NCBI GenBank assembly: GCA_963727755.1
Contig: CAVSHN010000017.1
Span: 248,001-312,000, forward strand
From: DASYAN01 sp963727755
GTDB lineage: Bacteria; Chloroflexota; Ktedonobacteria; Ktedonobacterales; Ktedonobacteraceae
DNA: 64,000 bases
Direction: 5' to 3'
The position numbers and the translations under genes are program-made. The notes under the pieces are model-generated. The model did no database searches. It was not told the origin of the DNA and saw only the letters and a list, made by a program, of their open reading frames with translations. Positions 29,297 to 38,640 of the stretch are shown here, piece after piece; positions within the stretch are counted from its first letter, which is position 1, and every line of letters begins with the position of its first letter.

Positions 29297-30682
29297 CTAT
29301 GAGAAATTGCTATATGCATCTTGAAGAACATCACTGTTCAGATAATTCTTGATTTGATCCACCGTATAGATTTCCTCTTCTTTGCTTAGACCAAAAGCAG
29401 GTTTTAATTGTAGATGTGGTTTAGCGACTGGTGCGATACGTGTGACACGGCGTGGCGGAATGCCTTTCGCTTGTGGCCCAACACGTGTAACCATATATGC
29501 AAAAAGGAGAGCATCTCTGATCTCTGGTTGGCTAATAAATACTGGTGAATGCGTATTCACGAGTAATTGTCGCAAAGGCAGATCTTTTTGATGTTCATCT
29601 TGAAAGTCTGTGGCTAATTCACGGAGTAAGCAAGCAAGGTTTTTGAGCAGAGAAGGATGAACGCCATTTTCTGGTTCTTCAAAGCAGAGGACACCACGAT
29701 GCTGAAAATCATTTTTCAGTGTTACAAGTGCTAACATGCGAAGTGTCCCATCCGAAAGCACTCGGGATGAAAAAGATGCTTCATCTTGCATGATTGCGCG
29801 AATGATGTATTGATTGCGTGCTTGGTCTGTATCCACTTCGACTTTCAGGATACCAGGTACGAGGTTTGCTAAGTCAGATGTAACATCATTGAGAGCATAC
29901 TTATCTTCTGTTTGCATACGCGCAAGTGTTGTTGCGAGGTTATGACCATCAGAAGAGATGAATGGTGAGGCAAGCATTGAACTTGGATAACGCAGTACTT
30001 CGGGGTTTAGTTGTAAGAATTTCCAAGTTCGCATTTCCTCTCTTGCGGCAAACACATGAGGAAACTCCGCATTGGTCACACCACTGAGCACCGTGCGTTC
30101 AATCTTCGCTCCAAGCAATGATTTACGTCCGCTGTGGCCATCTGAATATAAATGAATGATATGTTGCCCTGATTTTGGTTCTTCTGTAGAAATAAAAGTT
30201 TTGCCTCCAGCCACTCTTGGTAGCCAATTATTCTGTGTTGAAAGGCCATGCTTCTTACACCAAATATCATCAGCTCTTGGAATTGCCTTCAAAGACTCAT
30301 GTGAAGCATATAATCTCTCAAGCCCTTGTTCATCGGTACGGCGTAAGATTTCTAATTCATAGCGCATACGTGTGTATTTTAAGTTGGTCTTTGTCCCCCA
30401 GCTATCTTGGATCGAACGATCTACCAGCATTTCAACTGCTAATCTCATTTTATTCACTGGTTTTCCATTCGGAATGGTCGTGAAGACCTCAATGGCATCT
30501 CCACGTAATTCTTGGAAAGCTGAACGCAAATCCGTGTCGGCTAAACGTGAGAGTAAATGCAGTGCATCGAACAGATTACTTTTTCCGGCACCATTGGGTC
30601 CGACAATGACTTGAAAAGGAGATAATTCTAATTTGAAGTCTTGAAATGTCTTGAAGCCATCTATTTCTATGAGCGTAATCAA
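29297..30682 (-). CDS. AAA ATPase of the OLD/RecF-like type
   Basis: 461 residues. I place the start at the TTG at 30682, 9 nt after GGAGG, giving MITLIEIDGFKTFQDFKLEL, as in the family; the frame continues up to 30868 but that segment reads as a remnant of another gene. Walker A is VGPNGAGKSNLFDALHLL, followed far downstream by SRVLSDGTLRMLALVTL, Walker B VLCFEEPENGVHPSLLKNL and the H-loop VNTHSPVFIS. It partners the DUF4276-like gene and is co-directional with DISARM. Confidence 0.8.
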   Translation of the reverse strand: MITLIEIDGFKTFQDFKLELSPFQVIVGPNGAGKSNLFDALHLLSRLADTDLRSAFQELRGDAIEVFTTIPNGKPVNKMRLAVEMLVDRSIQDSWGTKTNLKYTRMRYELEILRRTDEQGLERLYASHESLKAIPRADDIWCKKHGLSTQNNWLPRVAGGKTFISTEEPKSGQHIIHLYSDGHSGRKSLLGAKIERTVLSGVTNAEFPHVFAAREEMRTWKFLQLNPEVLRYPSSMLASPFISSDGHNLATTLARMQTEDKYALNDVTSDLANLVPGILKVEVDTDQARNQYIIRAIMQDEASFSSRVLSDGTLRMLALVTLKNDFQHRGVLCFEEPENGVHPSLLKNLACLLRELATDFQDEHQKDLPLRQLLVNTHSPVFISQPEIRDALLFAYMVTRVGPQAKGIPPRRVTRIAPVAKPHLQLKPAFGLSKEEEIYTVDQIKNYLNSDVLQDAYSNFS

Positions 30683-30868
30683 TGACTTTTTCCTCCTTTC
30701 CTCCATGTCATGCCGCGCATGATTGAGCAACAGCAAGTGATGCAGAGCATCAAATTCTGTCTGCTTGAGCACTTCTGGTGCAATTTCCCATAGATTGATA
30801 ACCTGGAAGGTGAAATGATGACCTGTCCCTGTTCCAGGAATCTCTCGCACGTAGGGCGATCCCACCAA
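30683..30868 (-). pseudogene. fragment resembling the C-terminus of a Rpn/DUF4351-type protein
   Basis: The frame reads GTGHHFTFQVINLWEIAPEV and then LLLLNHARHDMEE. The first part resembles the FxFxVIRLWE segment of Rpn/transposase-like PD-(D/E)XK proteins. The second part shares DNA (CATGCCGCGCATGATTGAGC on the plus strand, around 30709) with the drmMI 3' end. It looks like a join between two broken genes. Confidence 0.4.
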
Positions 30869-30912
30869 ATTTTCCTCTAGTATAGCATTCTTCCGTTGAA
30901 TAGACTACTAGC

Positions 30913-33900
30913 TCAAGAACGAGCAAGGCGCTCAGGAACAAGATAGGTCACTGCAACCGGGAAGAGACGCGGCTGTGGATCGGCAAAGCGCTCCTGAATA
31001 CGCTTGACTTCCTGGTGGATTTCCTCATCAATCTGATTGGCACGTTCCTCTAGGGCACTGAGATTCCGTTCGTATTGCTGGCGCTCGTCTTGCGAGAATA
31101 CACCCAATTGCAATTGAATAACCTCTGGTTGCTGGAGTTCGTTGCGAATGCTCTGCTGGAGTTCGGTGAGGATGCTGCTGATATCACGTTGCTCTTTTTC
31201 GGCCCGAGCAGCTAGCGTTTTTTGCAGGCTGGTTGAGCGATCACGCATGCGCCCTTCTAATGCTTGGATGAGAGCATCTTTATGTCTGGGCCAGCTGACT
31301 GCCAGCTCATGTTGCATGCGCTTGGAAACCTCACGATCCTGGGCTAATGAGAGCGCTTCTTTTAGTTGGCGCTCGCTCATTCGCACAAAACGACCCTCAC
31401 GCAGGTATCCTCCTGCCGCGATGACTTCTTCGTGCAGACGCTGATTGTCTCCCCCAAGGATGAGCAGGCGAGCATGGGCAATCACAGCAGGCGAGTCCAT
31501 TTGATAGCTGGGGACCGTACGCGCTGTGACACGATAGAGCTTGCGATCACTGTTGGACCAGACCTCGGCTCGCAGCAAACGTAGGGACATGGCAACAAGA
31601 CGGTGATTGAGATGGGCTAGCACTACATCGTCACGCCCTTGCACCAGGGTATGATCGAAAACTATCGGGCGCTTGTGATGAGTATGAGGATGCTCTAGCC
31701 CATCGGTACATGCAGCCCAACTTCCACTCAATTCCGGCACATCGAAGACTTCAATTGGCTCAAAGATGTCGTGAGGGTCGGAAAGAGTTCGTCGCTGCAA
31801 GGAAGGTTGTTTGGCTAGTTCGAGGGCGGTCTCTACGACGGCTTGGATGTTCTGTGGAGTCAGTTCTAGCTCTTTCTTACTGTCCTGCAATTGCTCGTAG
31901 AGCTGATGAATACGCTCCTCCAGTCTTTCACGCTGCTTGCGTGCAAAGGATTGCAAGCGACGTGAAGGCGCGTCCTCCTCGGCTTTTCTGGTATCGAGAG
32001 TACGACGACGACCAAGCATGGCCTCCTCAACTTGATCGGCAATCACTGGACCAACGTTGCCCAGATCTTCACGAATACGCTCGATCTTCTCCACTGCTGT
32101 CATCAGAAATTCGAGATCCGCGTCTAGTCTACTTTTGTCCTGCTCCGCACTGGTATGACTATGATAGGTCGTGCTGACAAAATGATAGATATTGACTTGG
32201 TTAGCACGCTGACCATGTCGATCGATACGCCCATTACGCTGCTCTAGGCGATTTGGGTTCCAGGGGATCTCGTAGTGAATGAGGCGTGAGCAGTGATTTT
32301 GGAGATCGATGCCTTCGGATGCTGCATCAGTCGCTAGCAGGATACGGACAGAGGAATCAGATGGATCAGCTTGGAAGGCCGCTTTGATCCGTTCACGCTC
32401 TTCGGTATTCATACCACCGTAGAGGGTGAGGAGCCGTTTCTCACCATCAGGTCCCTTTTCGGCAAAACCTTCGCGTGCCAGCAAGTCATGGAGCCAGTGC
32501 TGCGTATCACGATACTCTGTGAAGATAATTACTCGTTCATGCGACCATTGTCCACCCGGCTTGATCGTCTGATGAAGCCACTCGATGAGTCGCTGGGCTT
32601 TGCTATCAGGACGATGACGTGTGCGTTCAGCCCACTCGTGCATCTGCCGAAGCAAGGTCTGCTCCTGGATCGTTGGCTCACGGAAGAGGAGTGCAACAGC
32701 TTCTAGTGCCGCATTAGTGGCATCGAGAAGCGATTCGTCGTTATCATGCTCCTCATCTAACTGTTCTATCTTACTGCGTAAAATACCCACACTGGGCCGT
32801 CTCGTTACGCTGGTATGGCGCTTGGCTTCAGTCAGTGCACTTTCGTGCTTGGTAAGTGTGGCAAAGAAGGCGGATGGCGAAGAGAAGAGGCGCTTCTTGA
32901 GCAATTTGGCGACAAATTCGGTGGCGTATTGTTCACTACTGTCGCTGGCATGGGCGATGCGTAGCTCACTGTACTGCTGGAGAGCCTGATGGATATCGCG
33001 CTCCTGCTGGGTATAGGCTACTTCGATGGGCTCGATTTCACGCTTGGGGAAACGTGATTCTCCATTCCAGCGCGGAGGTAGCTCAGATTTGAGGCGACGG
33101 ACCATGATGGCGTTCAATTGCTCAGGATCTGGCTCGACTCCACGGGCGAAACGCTGGTTGTCTAGCAGTTCGAGCAGAGCAGAGAAGCTTTCACGGTAGC
33201 CATTATGAGGCGTTGCTGAGAGGAATAATTTGTGCTCAAAATGCAGAGCAAGGCGACGTATAGCTAGAGTACGCAGTGAATCGGTTGCGTATTTGCCACG
33301 TCCTGAAGGGGCAATGTTGTGAGCTTCGTCTAGGATCAGCAGATCGAATTTGCGCGGATAGGGCGATTGGCCTTCGGGAGGAAGGATCTCGCTGAATAGG
33401 CGCAAAGGACGCTCACGCTTGAGGAAATCGATTGAGGTGATCAAACGGGGAAAGTGCGTCCAGGGATTGATATGCAAACCTCGTTCCTTGCGCAGATCGT
33501 GGAGCGATTTGCTGTCGATAATACGAAACGCTAAACCAAATTTATCACGCATCTGGTCCCGCCACTGAACTTGCAGCGCTGCCGGACAAAGAATTAAGAT
33601 CTTGCGGGCACGGTGACGAATGATAAGTTCCTGAGCAACTAGGCCAGCTTCAATCGTCTTACCAAGGCCAACATCGTCAGCAATGAGCAAACTGACACGG
33701 GGCATTTGGATGGCACGTGCCACTGGATCAAGTTGGTAGTCTTCAAGGTCAACACCGCTACGGAAGGGAGATTGGATCGCTCTCACGTCTGCACTCGATG
33801 CTGCTCCCCAGCGGACGGCGTTGAGGAAGGTGTCGAGCCGCTGTGGAGTATCGAAGCCGATGGGTTCGGGAAGAGGGGTCTTCTCAATCGTTGTGGCCCC

Positions 33901-34116
33901 CGGCTCAATTTCCCAGATAACCTGCAGTTCTTCACCAAGTGCATCATCCTCAACTGAAGAGAGCGTGATTAGGTGGTGACGACGTTCACGCTTGAGGGTT
34001 GGGGAAGCGAACATACTCGGAGGGAGCATGCTGCATCCAATGTCGAGAACCACGTAGCGTCGTTGCCGGATATCTACCAGTTGTCCTGGCTCTGGAAGCT
34101 GTAGTGTACTAGTCAA
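30913..34116 (-). CDS. drmD: DISARM helicase DrmD (SNF2-like)
   Basis: A 1067-residue SNF2/RapA-type ATPase. ADDVGLGKTIEAGLVAQEL (Walker A, near residue 160), LLILDEAHNIAPSG (DEAH), LFLSATPHNG (motif III) and the C-terminal helicase motifs LLATDAASEGIDLQ and RLEQRNGRIDRHGQ are complete. The C-terminal third is a long coiled-coil, Glu/Gln/Arg-rich. DrmD with DrmMI marks class 1 DISARM. The gene is intact and 87 nt downstream of the unknown gene that starts the operon. Confidence 0.9.
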   Translation of the reverse strand: MTSTLQLPEPGQLVDIRQRRYVVLDIGCSMLPPSMFASPTLKRERRHHLITLSSVEDDALGEELQVIWEIEPGATTIEKTPLPEPIGFDTPQRLDTFLNAVRWGAASSADVRAIQSPFRSGVDLEDYQLDPVARAIQMPRVSLLIADDVGLGKTIEAGLVAQELIIRHRARKILILCPAALQVQWRDQMRDKFGLAFRIIDSKSLHDLRKERGLHINPWTHFPRLITSIDFLKRERPLRLFSEILPPEGQSPYPRKFDLLILDEAHNIAPSGRGKYATDSLRTLAIRRLALHFEHKLFLSATPHNGYRESFSALLELLDNQRFARGVEPDPEQLNAIMVRRLKSELPPRWNGESRFPKREIEPIEVAYTQQERDIHQALQQYSELRIAHASDSSEQYATEFVAKLLKKRLFSSPSAFFATLTKHESALTEAKRHTSVTRRPSVGILRSKIEQLDEEHDNDESLLDATNAALEAVALLFREPTIQEQTLLRQMHEWAERTRHRPDSKAQRLIEWLHQTIKPGGQWSHERVIIFTEYRDTQHWLHDLLAREGFAEKGPDGEKRLLTLYGGMNTEERERIKAAFQADPSDSSVRILLATDAASEGIDLQNHCSRLIHYEIPWNPNRLEQRNGRIDRHGQRANQVNIYHFVSTTYHSHTSAEQDKSRLDADLEFLMTAVEKIERIREDLGNVGPVIADQVEEAMLGRRRTLDTRKAEEDAPSRRLQSFARKQRERLEERIHQLYEQLQDSKKELELTPQNIQAVVETALELAKQPSLQRRTLSDPHDIFEPIEVFDVPELSGSWAACTDGLEHPHTHHKRPIVFDHTLVQGRDDVVLAHLNHRLVAMSLRLLRAEVWSNSDRKLYRVTARTVPSYQMDSPAVIAHARLLILGGDNQRLHEEVIAAGGYLREGRFVRMSERQLKEALSLAQDREVSKRMQHELAVSWPRHKDALIQALEGRMRDRSTSLQKTLAARAEKEQRDISSILTELQQSIRNELQQPEVIQLQLGVFSQDERQQYERNLSALEERANQIDEEIHQEVKRIQERFADPQPRLFPVAVTYLVPERLARS

Positions 34117-34203
34117 AGAACTTCTCCTTACGAAAGCATAGAATTTTTGCGTTTGTAGGTGACACCCCCAAGATATGACGCAAGCGGAGGAGACTATATT
34201 CCC

Positions 34204-35340
34204 TTACACTTGTGGCAATGAGAATTTTTTCTTATACAGGCGCTCAAGGAGGGCGGGACGTTTCATATAAGACCGGACCCAGGTGAGGTAACGCGTCTGA
34301 AACTGTTGAGTCTCTTTAAAATGATCAGCGGCGTCTCGGAGATCAACTAAGAGCCGAACGGCTTCGTCGTAGGCCGTGCCCAACTTGCGTGTAACTGCCT
34401 GCTCGATTTGACTCCAATATTCCTCCTGCCGATCATGGACCTCTTGCAGATGACGTAGACGAGCCAGCCGCTTCTGCTCAAGCCTCTCACGTTCTCGTCT
34501 GGCCTCAATGGCCTTGGTCTCAGCCAGCAGCGTCGCATAAGTTACACGCTCACCCTCCGATGTCGCCACTTTCGTCTTACCCTGACCCAAATCATGCAAT
34601 TCTTTGACCAGCAGACGACTCAGACCTGACTCATTGCGTGCTAACCGCACCAGATAATCTTCGCGATGCTCTTCTGGCAACAACTTGACCCATGCCACAA
34701 AATCGTCGCTAGTTGATGGCTTGGAGGCACTGCTATGTTGCGCTGCTACATCGAGCATTACTTGCGGTATTTGCAACAATTCTGCTAATGCCTGCTGAGC
34801 CGATGTCAGTGTGGCAAAAGCAGGCGGGACAGGCGGCGCAATAATAACTTCGTCTTCCTCCTCTTCATCATAGCTCCCTAGCATGCTCATAGTCGCTAAC
34901 CAAGCGATATAGAGTGGTCGCAAATCACCTTCCATCAATTCATCGCGAATAGAGATGAGCGATCCCAGATCATATTCAGTCCACTCATCAGGCGCTTCCA
35001 TTTCGCCAAAGTGCATATCGAGAATGTCGTAATCTGGATGTTTGGTGAAGGTGACAAAATCATCGAAATCATAGCCATCAATGAGATCGGCTGGTAAGAC
35101 CCCATGCGGGAAGCGCAACGCCAATTGTGGCGATCCCCAGTTAGCCCAATATAGGAAGCCATCGAAATACTTGTGAAGTACCTTGATGGGATCGTGCTCG
35201 AAATCACCCCAGTGATATTCGATAACGGCGTGAGTAGAGGACGCCTCGATGTGACTAGAAAGACCGTTGACCTCGTCGAGCTGCGCTCGTGTCAGGGGTC
35301 GATCACTGGTCATAAATTCGTACCGCTGATATTCGCTCAT
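34204..35340 (-). CDS. conserved hypothetical protein, first gene of the DISARM operon
   Basis: 378 residues from the ATG at 35340 (MSEYQRYEFMTSDRPLTRAQ), with GGAGGGGA 9 nt upstream. The N-terminal 150 residues include VIEYHWGDFEHDPIKVL and FDGFLYWANWGSPQLALRFP, and look like a globular acidic domain; the middle has DEEEEDEVII followed by a helical C-terminal half with EAIEARRERERLEQKRLA, a likely coiled coil. I know this N-terminal pattern from hypothetical proteins in other bacteria but no function. Its promoter lies just upstream and no terminator separates it from drmD, so it may serve the DISARM system. Confidence 0.7.
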   Translation of the reverse strand: MSEYQRYEFMTSDRPLTRAQLDEVNGLSSHIEASSTHAVIEYHWGDFEHDPIKVLHKYFDGFLYWANWGSPQLALRFPHGVLPADLIDGYDFDDFVTFTKHPDYDILDMHFGEMEAPDEWTEYDLGSLISIRDELMEGDLRPLYIAWLATMSMLGSYDEEEEDEVIIAPPVPPAFATLTSAQQALAELLQIPQVMLDVAAQHSSASKPSTSDDFVAWVKLLPEEHREDYLVRLARNESGLSRLLVKELHDLGQGKTKVATSEGERVTYATLLAETKAIEARRERERLEQKRLARLRHLQEVHDRQEEYWSQIEQAVTRKLGTAYDEAVRLLVDLRDAADHFKETQQFQTRYLTWVRSYMKRPALLERLYKKKFSLPQV

Positions 35341-35370
35341 AAATAGTTCTCCCCTCCAAAATATGGCGTC

Positions 35371-35399
35371 AATATAGCATACTAGGGAGCTTCTGCCAA
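35371..35399 (-). promoter_or_regulatory. promoter of the DISARM operon
   Basis: On the minus strand TTGGCA (35394-35399) and TATATT (35371-35376) are 17 bp apart, and the -10 has a TG extension (TGCTATATT). The predicted start, about 35364, leaves a leader of some 24 nt before GGAGGGGA and the ATG at 35340. Confidence 0.7.
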
Positions 35400-35411
35400 G
35401 CGCTGCCGTTC

Positions 35412-35612
35412 TCACCAGAGGACACTATAATTGATCTCGATATTACTTACATATCTGAGTACACGCGGGCGAAGTCGGATACGCACAAAGGAGAGACGAT
35501 TGGCTCGCAGCGTGACTTCATCATCCCTATCTCCATCATAATAATCCCAGATAGCAGGCTCCAAAGGCTTTCTCGCAAGAACCTCATAATCGAAAAGATT
35601 AATGGGTGTCAC
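35412..35612 (-). pseudogene. N-terminal fragment of an FMN-dependent alpha-hydroxy-acid oxidase
   Basis: 66 codons reading INLFDYEVLARKPLEP, then DYYDGDRDDEVTLRANRLSF and RIRLRPRVLRYV. This is the start of lactate/glycolate oxidase-type enzymes (normally about 360 residues). The rest is missing, and the DISARM promoter follows immediately. A 27-bp piece of it recurs at 40139-40165. Confidence 0.75.
35430..35456. repeat. 27-bp direct repeat, left copy (second copy 40139-40165)
   Basis: Both copies read ATTGATCTCGATATTACTTA followed by CATATCT. Read on the minus strand each codes YVSNIEIN of the oxidase gene, with different continuations. They bracket the 4.7-kb block of decayed genes between them. 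Confidence 0.9.
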
Positions 35613-35924
35613 ATTCGCCTCCTTAACAACAGAGAGATAAGACAGATAGAGGCGGTACCATTATAAGATGCCCTATTGCAATAACGGACAACTCTGCCAA
35701 TTCCTGGGCAGAGTGACTGTTTCTAGCTATGCATTGTAGAAGCTATTTAAATCTACTCCTAAATTTGACAGAAGCAGGACTAGTAGTCAAACTTCAAATA
35801 ACCGAGGTTGATAAGCCTGAGGAGTTTTTTTTGCTTCAATGGATAAAAAACGCGAACAATGATAAATGGATTAGGTGCGCGACGGGCATGATATTGTAGA
35901 GTTGTTCCAAGAAAAAAGTACACA
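35613..35924. other. gene-free stretch
   Basis: No credible frame. A weak plus-strand hairpin-like segment followed by eight T residues at 35824-35831 could act as a terminator, but the stem is imperfect. Confidence 0.4.
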
Positions 35925-36654
35925 TCATGTTTTTGATAAGAACTCATCGAAGTACCTTCTCTTTACTAGGCGGTTGGCTTCTTCTTCATCTCCTTTACAC
36001 TGCCGTAGGCTATTCCAATATAACATTCCTAATTCCCAATCTTCTATTATGAGCTTCCTAGGACTTTTGTCACCCTCAGATAGAAACTTATACGAATATT
36101 TATAAGGCAGCTTCCGAACTACTTTACGCAGTTTCCCTCCCCCTTTTTCATCGAGATCGAACAAGTTATACTGGAGAAGCTGTGCCTGCCATTTTTCTGG
36201 CCACTCTCGCGCAGTTGGTTCAATTACGAAGTCAATAATCTCACATGGCTTGAGTGTCCCTAGTGACTTACAAGTATCACGTTGTGCTAACTTGATGAGT
36301 TCCTCCATTGAGGTAAATACCTCTTTGAACACATACTCCTTGCGTTTTGCCCATCCATCCTTTGTGTCAATTCGTCCTCCTATCTGAATGCTATCGATCC
36401 CTTGTTTTGAGCGGTAGCTTTGCAGGGCGAAAATCCTTTGTGTTTCGTATGAGATCAAGAGTGATCAAGTAGTATTTTCCATATTGGGAGTCATATGGCA
36501 AGTCTCTAAATGGCACTGGATACAATCGTATCCATTTTCCGTCGGGAAGAAGACCTGCAGTACAGACTAATTCACTGTATTTATTTGAGGGCAGCGGATA
36601 GGTTTTCACTGTTATAAGTACCTGCGTGCCAGGTATTTCATAAGGCAGATACAA
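35925..36654 (-). CDS. conserved hypothetical protein of DUF488 modules, one-base frameshift
   Basis: About 242 residues after removing one base from the T-run at 36419-36421, which joins DFRPA to SYRSKQGIDSIQIGGRI. The start is TTG at 36654, 6 nt after GGAGG. The N-terminus (VLITVKTYPLPSNKYSELVC, then WIRLYPVPFRDLPYDSQYGK) is that of a protein commonly encoded next to DUF488 genes; an OB-like nucleic-acid-binding role has been suggested for such partners, which I recall but cannot check. It lies 56 nt below the DUF488 gene, same strand. Confidence 0.6.
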
Positions 36655-36710
36655 GAATAGCCTCCAGATGAGCTAGAAAAGATATATCATATATATAAGT
36701 TTAACATCTT

Positions 36711-37640
36711 CTAGTCCCAAAGTCCATGTGATGGAGGCTTGCTGAAGAAATTAGTGGAGCAAAGGCTCTTTTTACTTAGATGAACAATGGGTATATTAAA
36801 ATCAGAGTCATTCTCTAAGCGTTCGGTTACTTTATGCCGATGGCAGAACTGATGGTTAGCTTCAAAACAAGTTATAGCAACACGCTCGTAATCGTTAATA
36901 ATAGACTTTACCCTTTCAAGGGCCTCTTTTTGCTTAGGTAAGATTTGTGAAGAATAGAAATCAAACAGGTATTGGTATGCCTTGGAACTATTCAAACTCT
37001 TTCTCAAGTTAGATGGTATGCCAAGCTCAGGAATATGGATATATGATATTCCTGCAGCTTTAGTGTATTCAGCTAGCTTACCTTTAGAAAAGCCATACTT
37101 CATTGATATGGGGTTTTTTCGTACGTAGAGCCAGAGTCCTAATATTATTTGACACCAAGATGTCTAAGTAAGCGTCTATAGACAGCCCTTCGTATCCGAT
37201 AGTGAATAAGCATGGAGTTTCGTCACTATTCCAGGTGTGACATACTAACTCGTACTCTTCATACCTAAGTATTTTCTCAGCTATTTGGCTACGAGAGGTG
37301 TAATGGGGAATTCGAGGTATATTTTACGAATAAGTTCCTCGCCACGTAAGCTACCTATTTCCTTCACAAGAGCATGGAGAGTATCACAGTCCTCCTTATC
37401 GAGTTTGATCGAGGTGTGTGTAATCACCTTTGAGGCAAAAATCGCCTTGAGATGTTAAGAGTCCGAGATCAGCAAGCTTACTTTTATCCTGGGACAAGAC
37501 GATACTAAAGTTGCCATACTTATGGGGAAAGAAATCATAGTAGTTCTTCCTCTACGGAAACAAAACAGAAAGAGTAACTTTTGGCAATCCGTTTTTGGTA
37601 ATGAGCCACCGAAGGCTTCCGGTAATGCGGAGTAAAATTT
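36711..37640 (-). pseudogene. long DUF488 family gene, several frameshifts
   Basis: The C-terminal 130 residues are open from 37103 (MKYGFSKGKLAEYTKAAGI, IPELGIPSNLRKSLNSSKAY, AITCFEANHQFCHRH). Upstream, in another frame, FTIGYEGLSIDAYLDILVSN (around 37200-37142) is the start of the DUF488 domain. Further upstream the family's N-terminal domain is visible in pieces, such as SLPKT near 37610, LFLFC near 37560 and GSLRGEELIRKIYLEFP near 37350. At least three frame changes are needed, so this is either a pseudogene or badly sequenced. DUF488 carries a Cys-x8-Cys-His-Arg-type motif of unknown chemistry. Confidence 0.65.
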
Positions 37641-37777
37641 TTCTGCGGTAAAACACTATCTCATCGCTCCTTGAATAATAAGTTCCCGTGTATTATAAAC
37701 GATATTTTCCATGACATAGTATACGGGCAGTTTCCTAACAGATCTTAAGTACCAGTTATTCTAAGCATTGGATTGAT

Positions 37778-37985
37778 ACGGCCATAGAAACATGCTGATG
37801 ACATTATAAAAAGGCATCAGTTACAAGTCAATAATTTCCATTTGCAGGACCATCTTGTGTGGTAGCAGTGAAAACGAATTCTCTCACTTACCGACCACGA
37901 GAGAGCGTCCGAGCAGCAACAAACACGGAAATGAACATGCCAATGACTATAAGCGACCAGGAATTGCAAGGAGCGTTAATAGGAG
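37778..37985. repeat. degenerate copy of 41990-42190
   Basis: From AAGTCAATAATTTCCATTTG (37829) onward about 150 bp are nearly identical to 42040-42190, covering the 3' end of the DuOB-like gene and the 3' end of the membrane gene. The preceding 50 bp match with many differences. The copied membrane-gene end (MFISVFVAARTLSRGR) is here fused to an unrelated fragment. Confidence 0.9.
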
Positions 37986-38260
37986 CAATCCCTTGCTGAT
38001 GAGTGGACCAAGATAGGCATTCACTGGATTGGGCTTGAACAACACCTCTTGACCTTCCACGAATAGCTTGTGGAAGATATCCATTGGGCCAATACTGGCT
38101 GCATTCCCTGCTCCCAGTACGAGGCTGGTAAATCCTCAGAGATGCCTTTAGCCTGTGCACATGTTGCAATCCAGCGTGGAGCGATAGCTATGAAACCTTT
38201 GATTAACCTTTCCAGGATACTAAATGCGCTCACGTATACCGACAAGGGCCCAGCGGTCTT
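37986..38260 (-). pseudogene. internal fragment of an aldehyde dehydrogenase-like gene
   Basis: On the minus strand one frame reads LVLGAGNAASIGPMDIFHKL and then VLFKPNPVNAYLGPLISKGL. Another frame just upstream reads ILERLIKGFIAIAPRWIATC then AQAKGI. Both fit a family of aldehyde-dehydrogenase-fold proteins (GAGN motif, KxNPVNxYLGP). The two parts are out of frame and the gene ends abruptly at the duplicated membrane-gene piece. Confidence 0.6.
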
Positions 38261-38640
38261 TGCCTCTCTGTAACACGTCTATAGCTATATCCATGTCAGC
38301 GTAGTAGCCAGAAATTGTGGTGCATCATGAGAAATGTCAGCCATCACTTGTACTCCATTGGCTAAGAACTCGCTATATGATAGTCAAATAGGTAAGGCTT
38401 GGTCATAAAGAGAGAGCCAAGCTGGAGGATTGCTTTGCTCCTATGATTGTGATAGTCACATCCACAAGAATAGGAGGCATCTCTATGATATCCCAAGACA
38501 CGTTACTTGTCATGCTGGAGTGTGGTTTCCTCATGACAGCCTGGCTCGCATTTTGCCCTTCATCTAATAGTGAGCGTATTGCTGGTAGGTTGAAAAGGAT
38601 GGCTTGTGGGTTCATCGCCGGTTTGCAATCCGAAGTATAA
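38261..38640. other. gene-free stretch with decayed sequence
   Basis: Only short frames on both strands, none with a recognisable domain. Probably further debris of the flanking broken genes. Confidence 0.4.
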
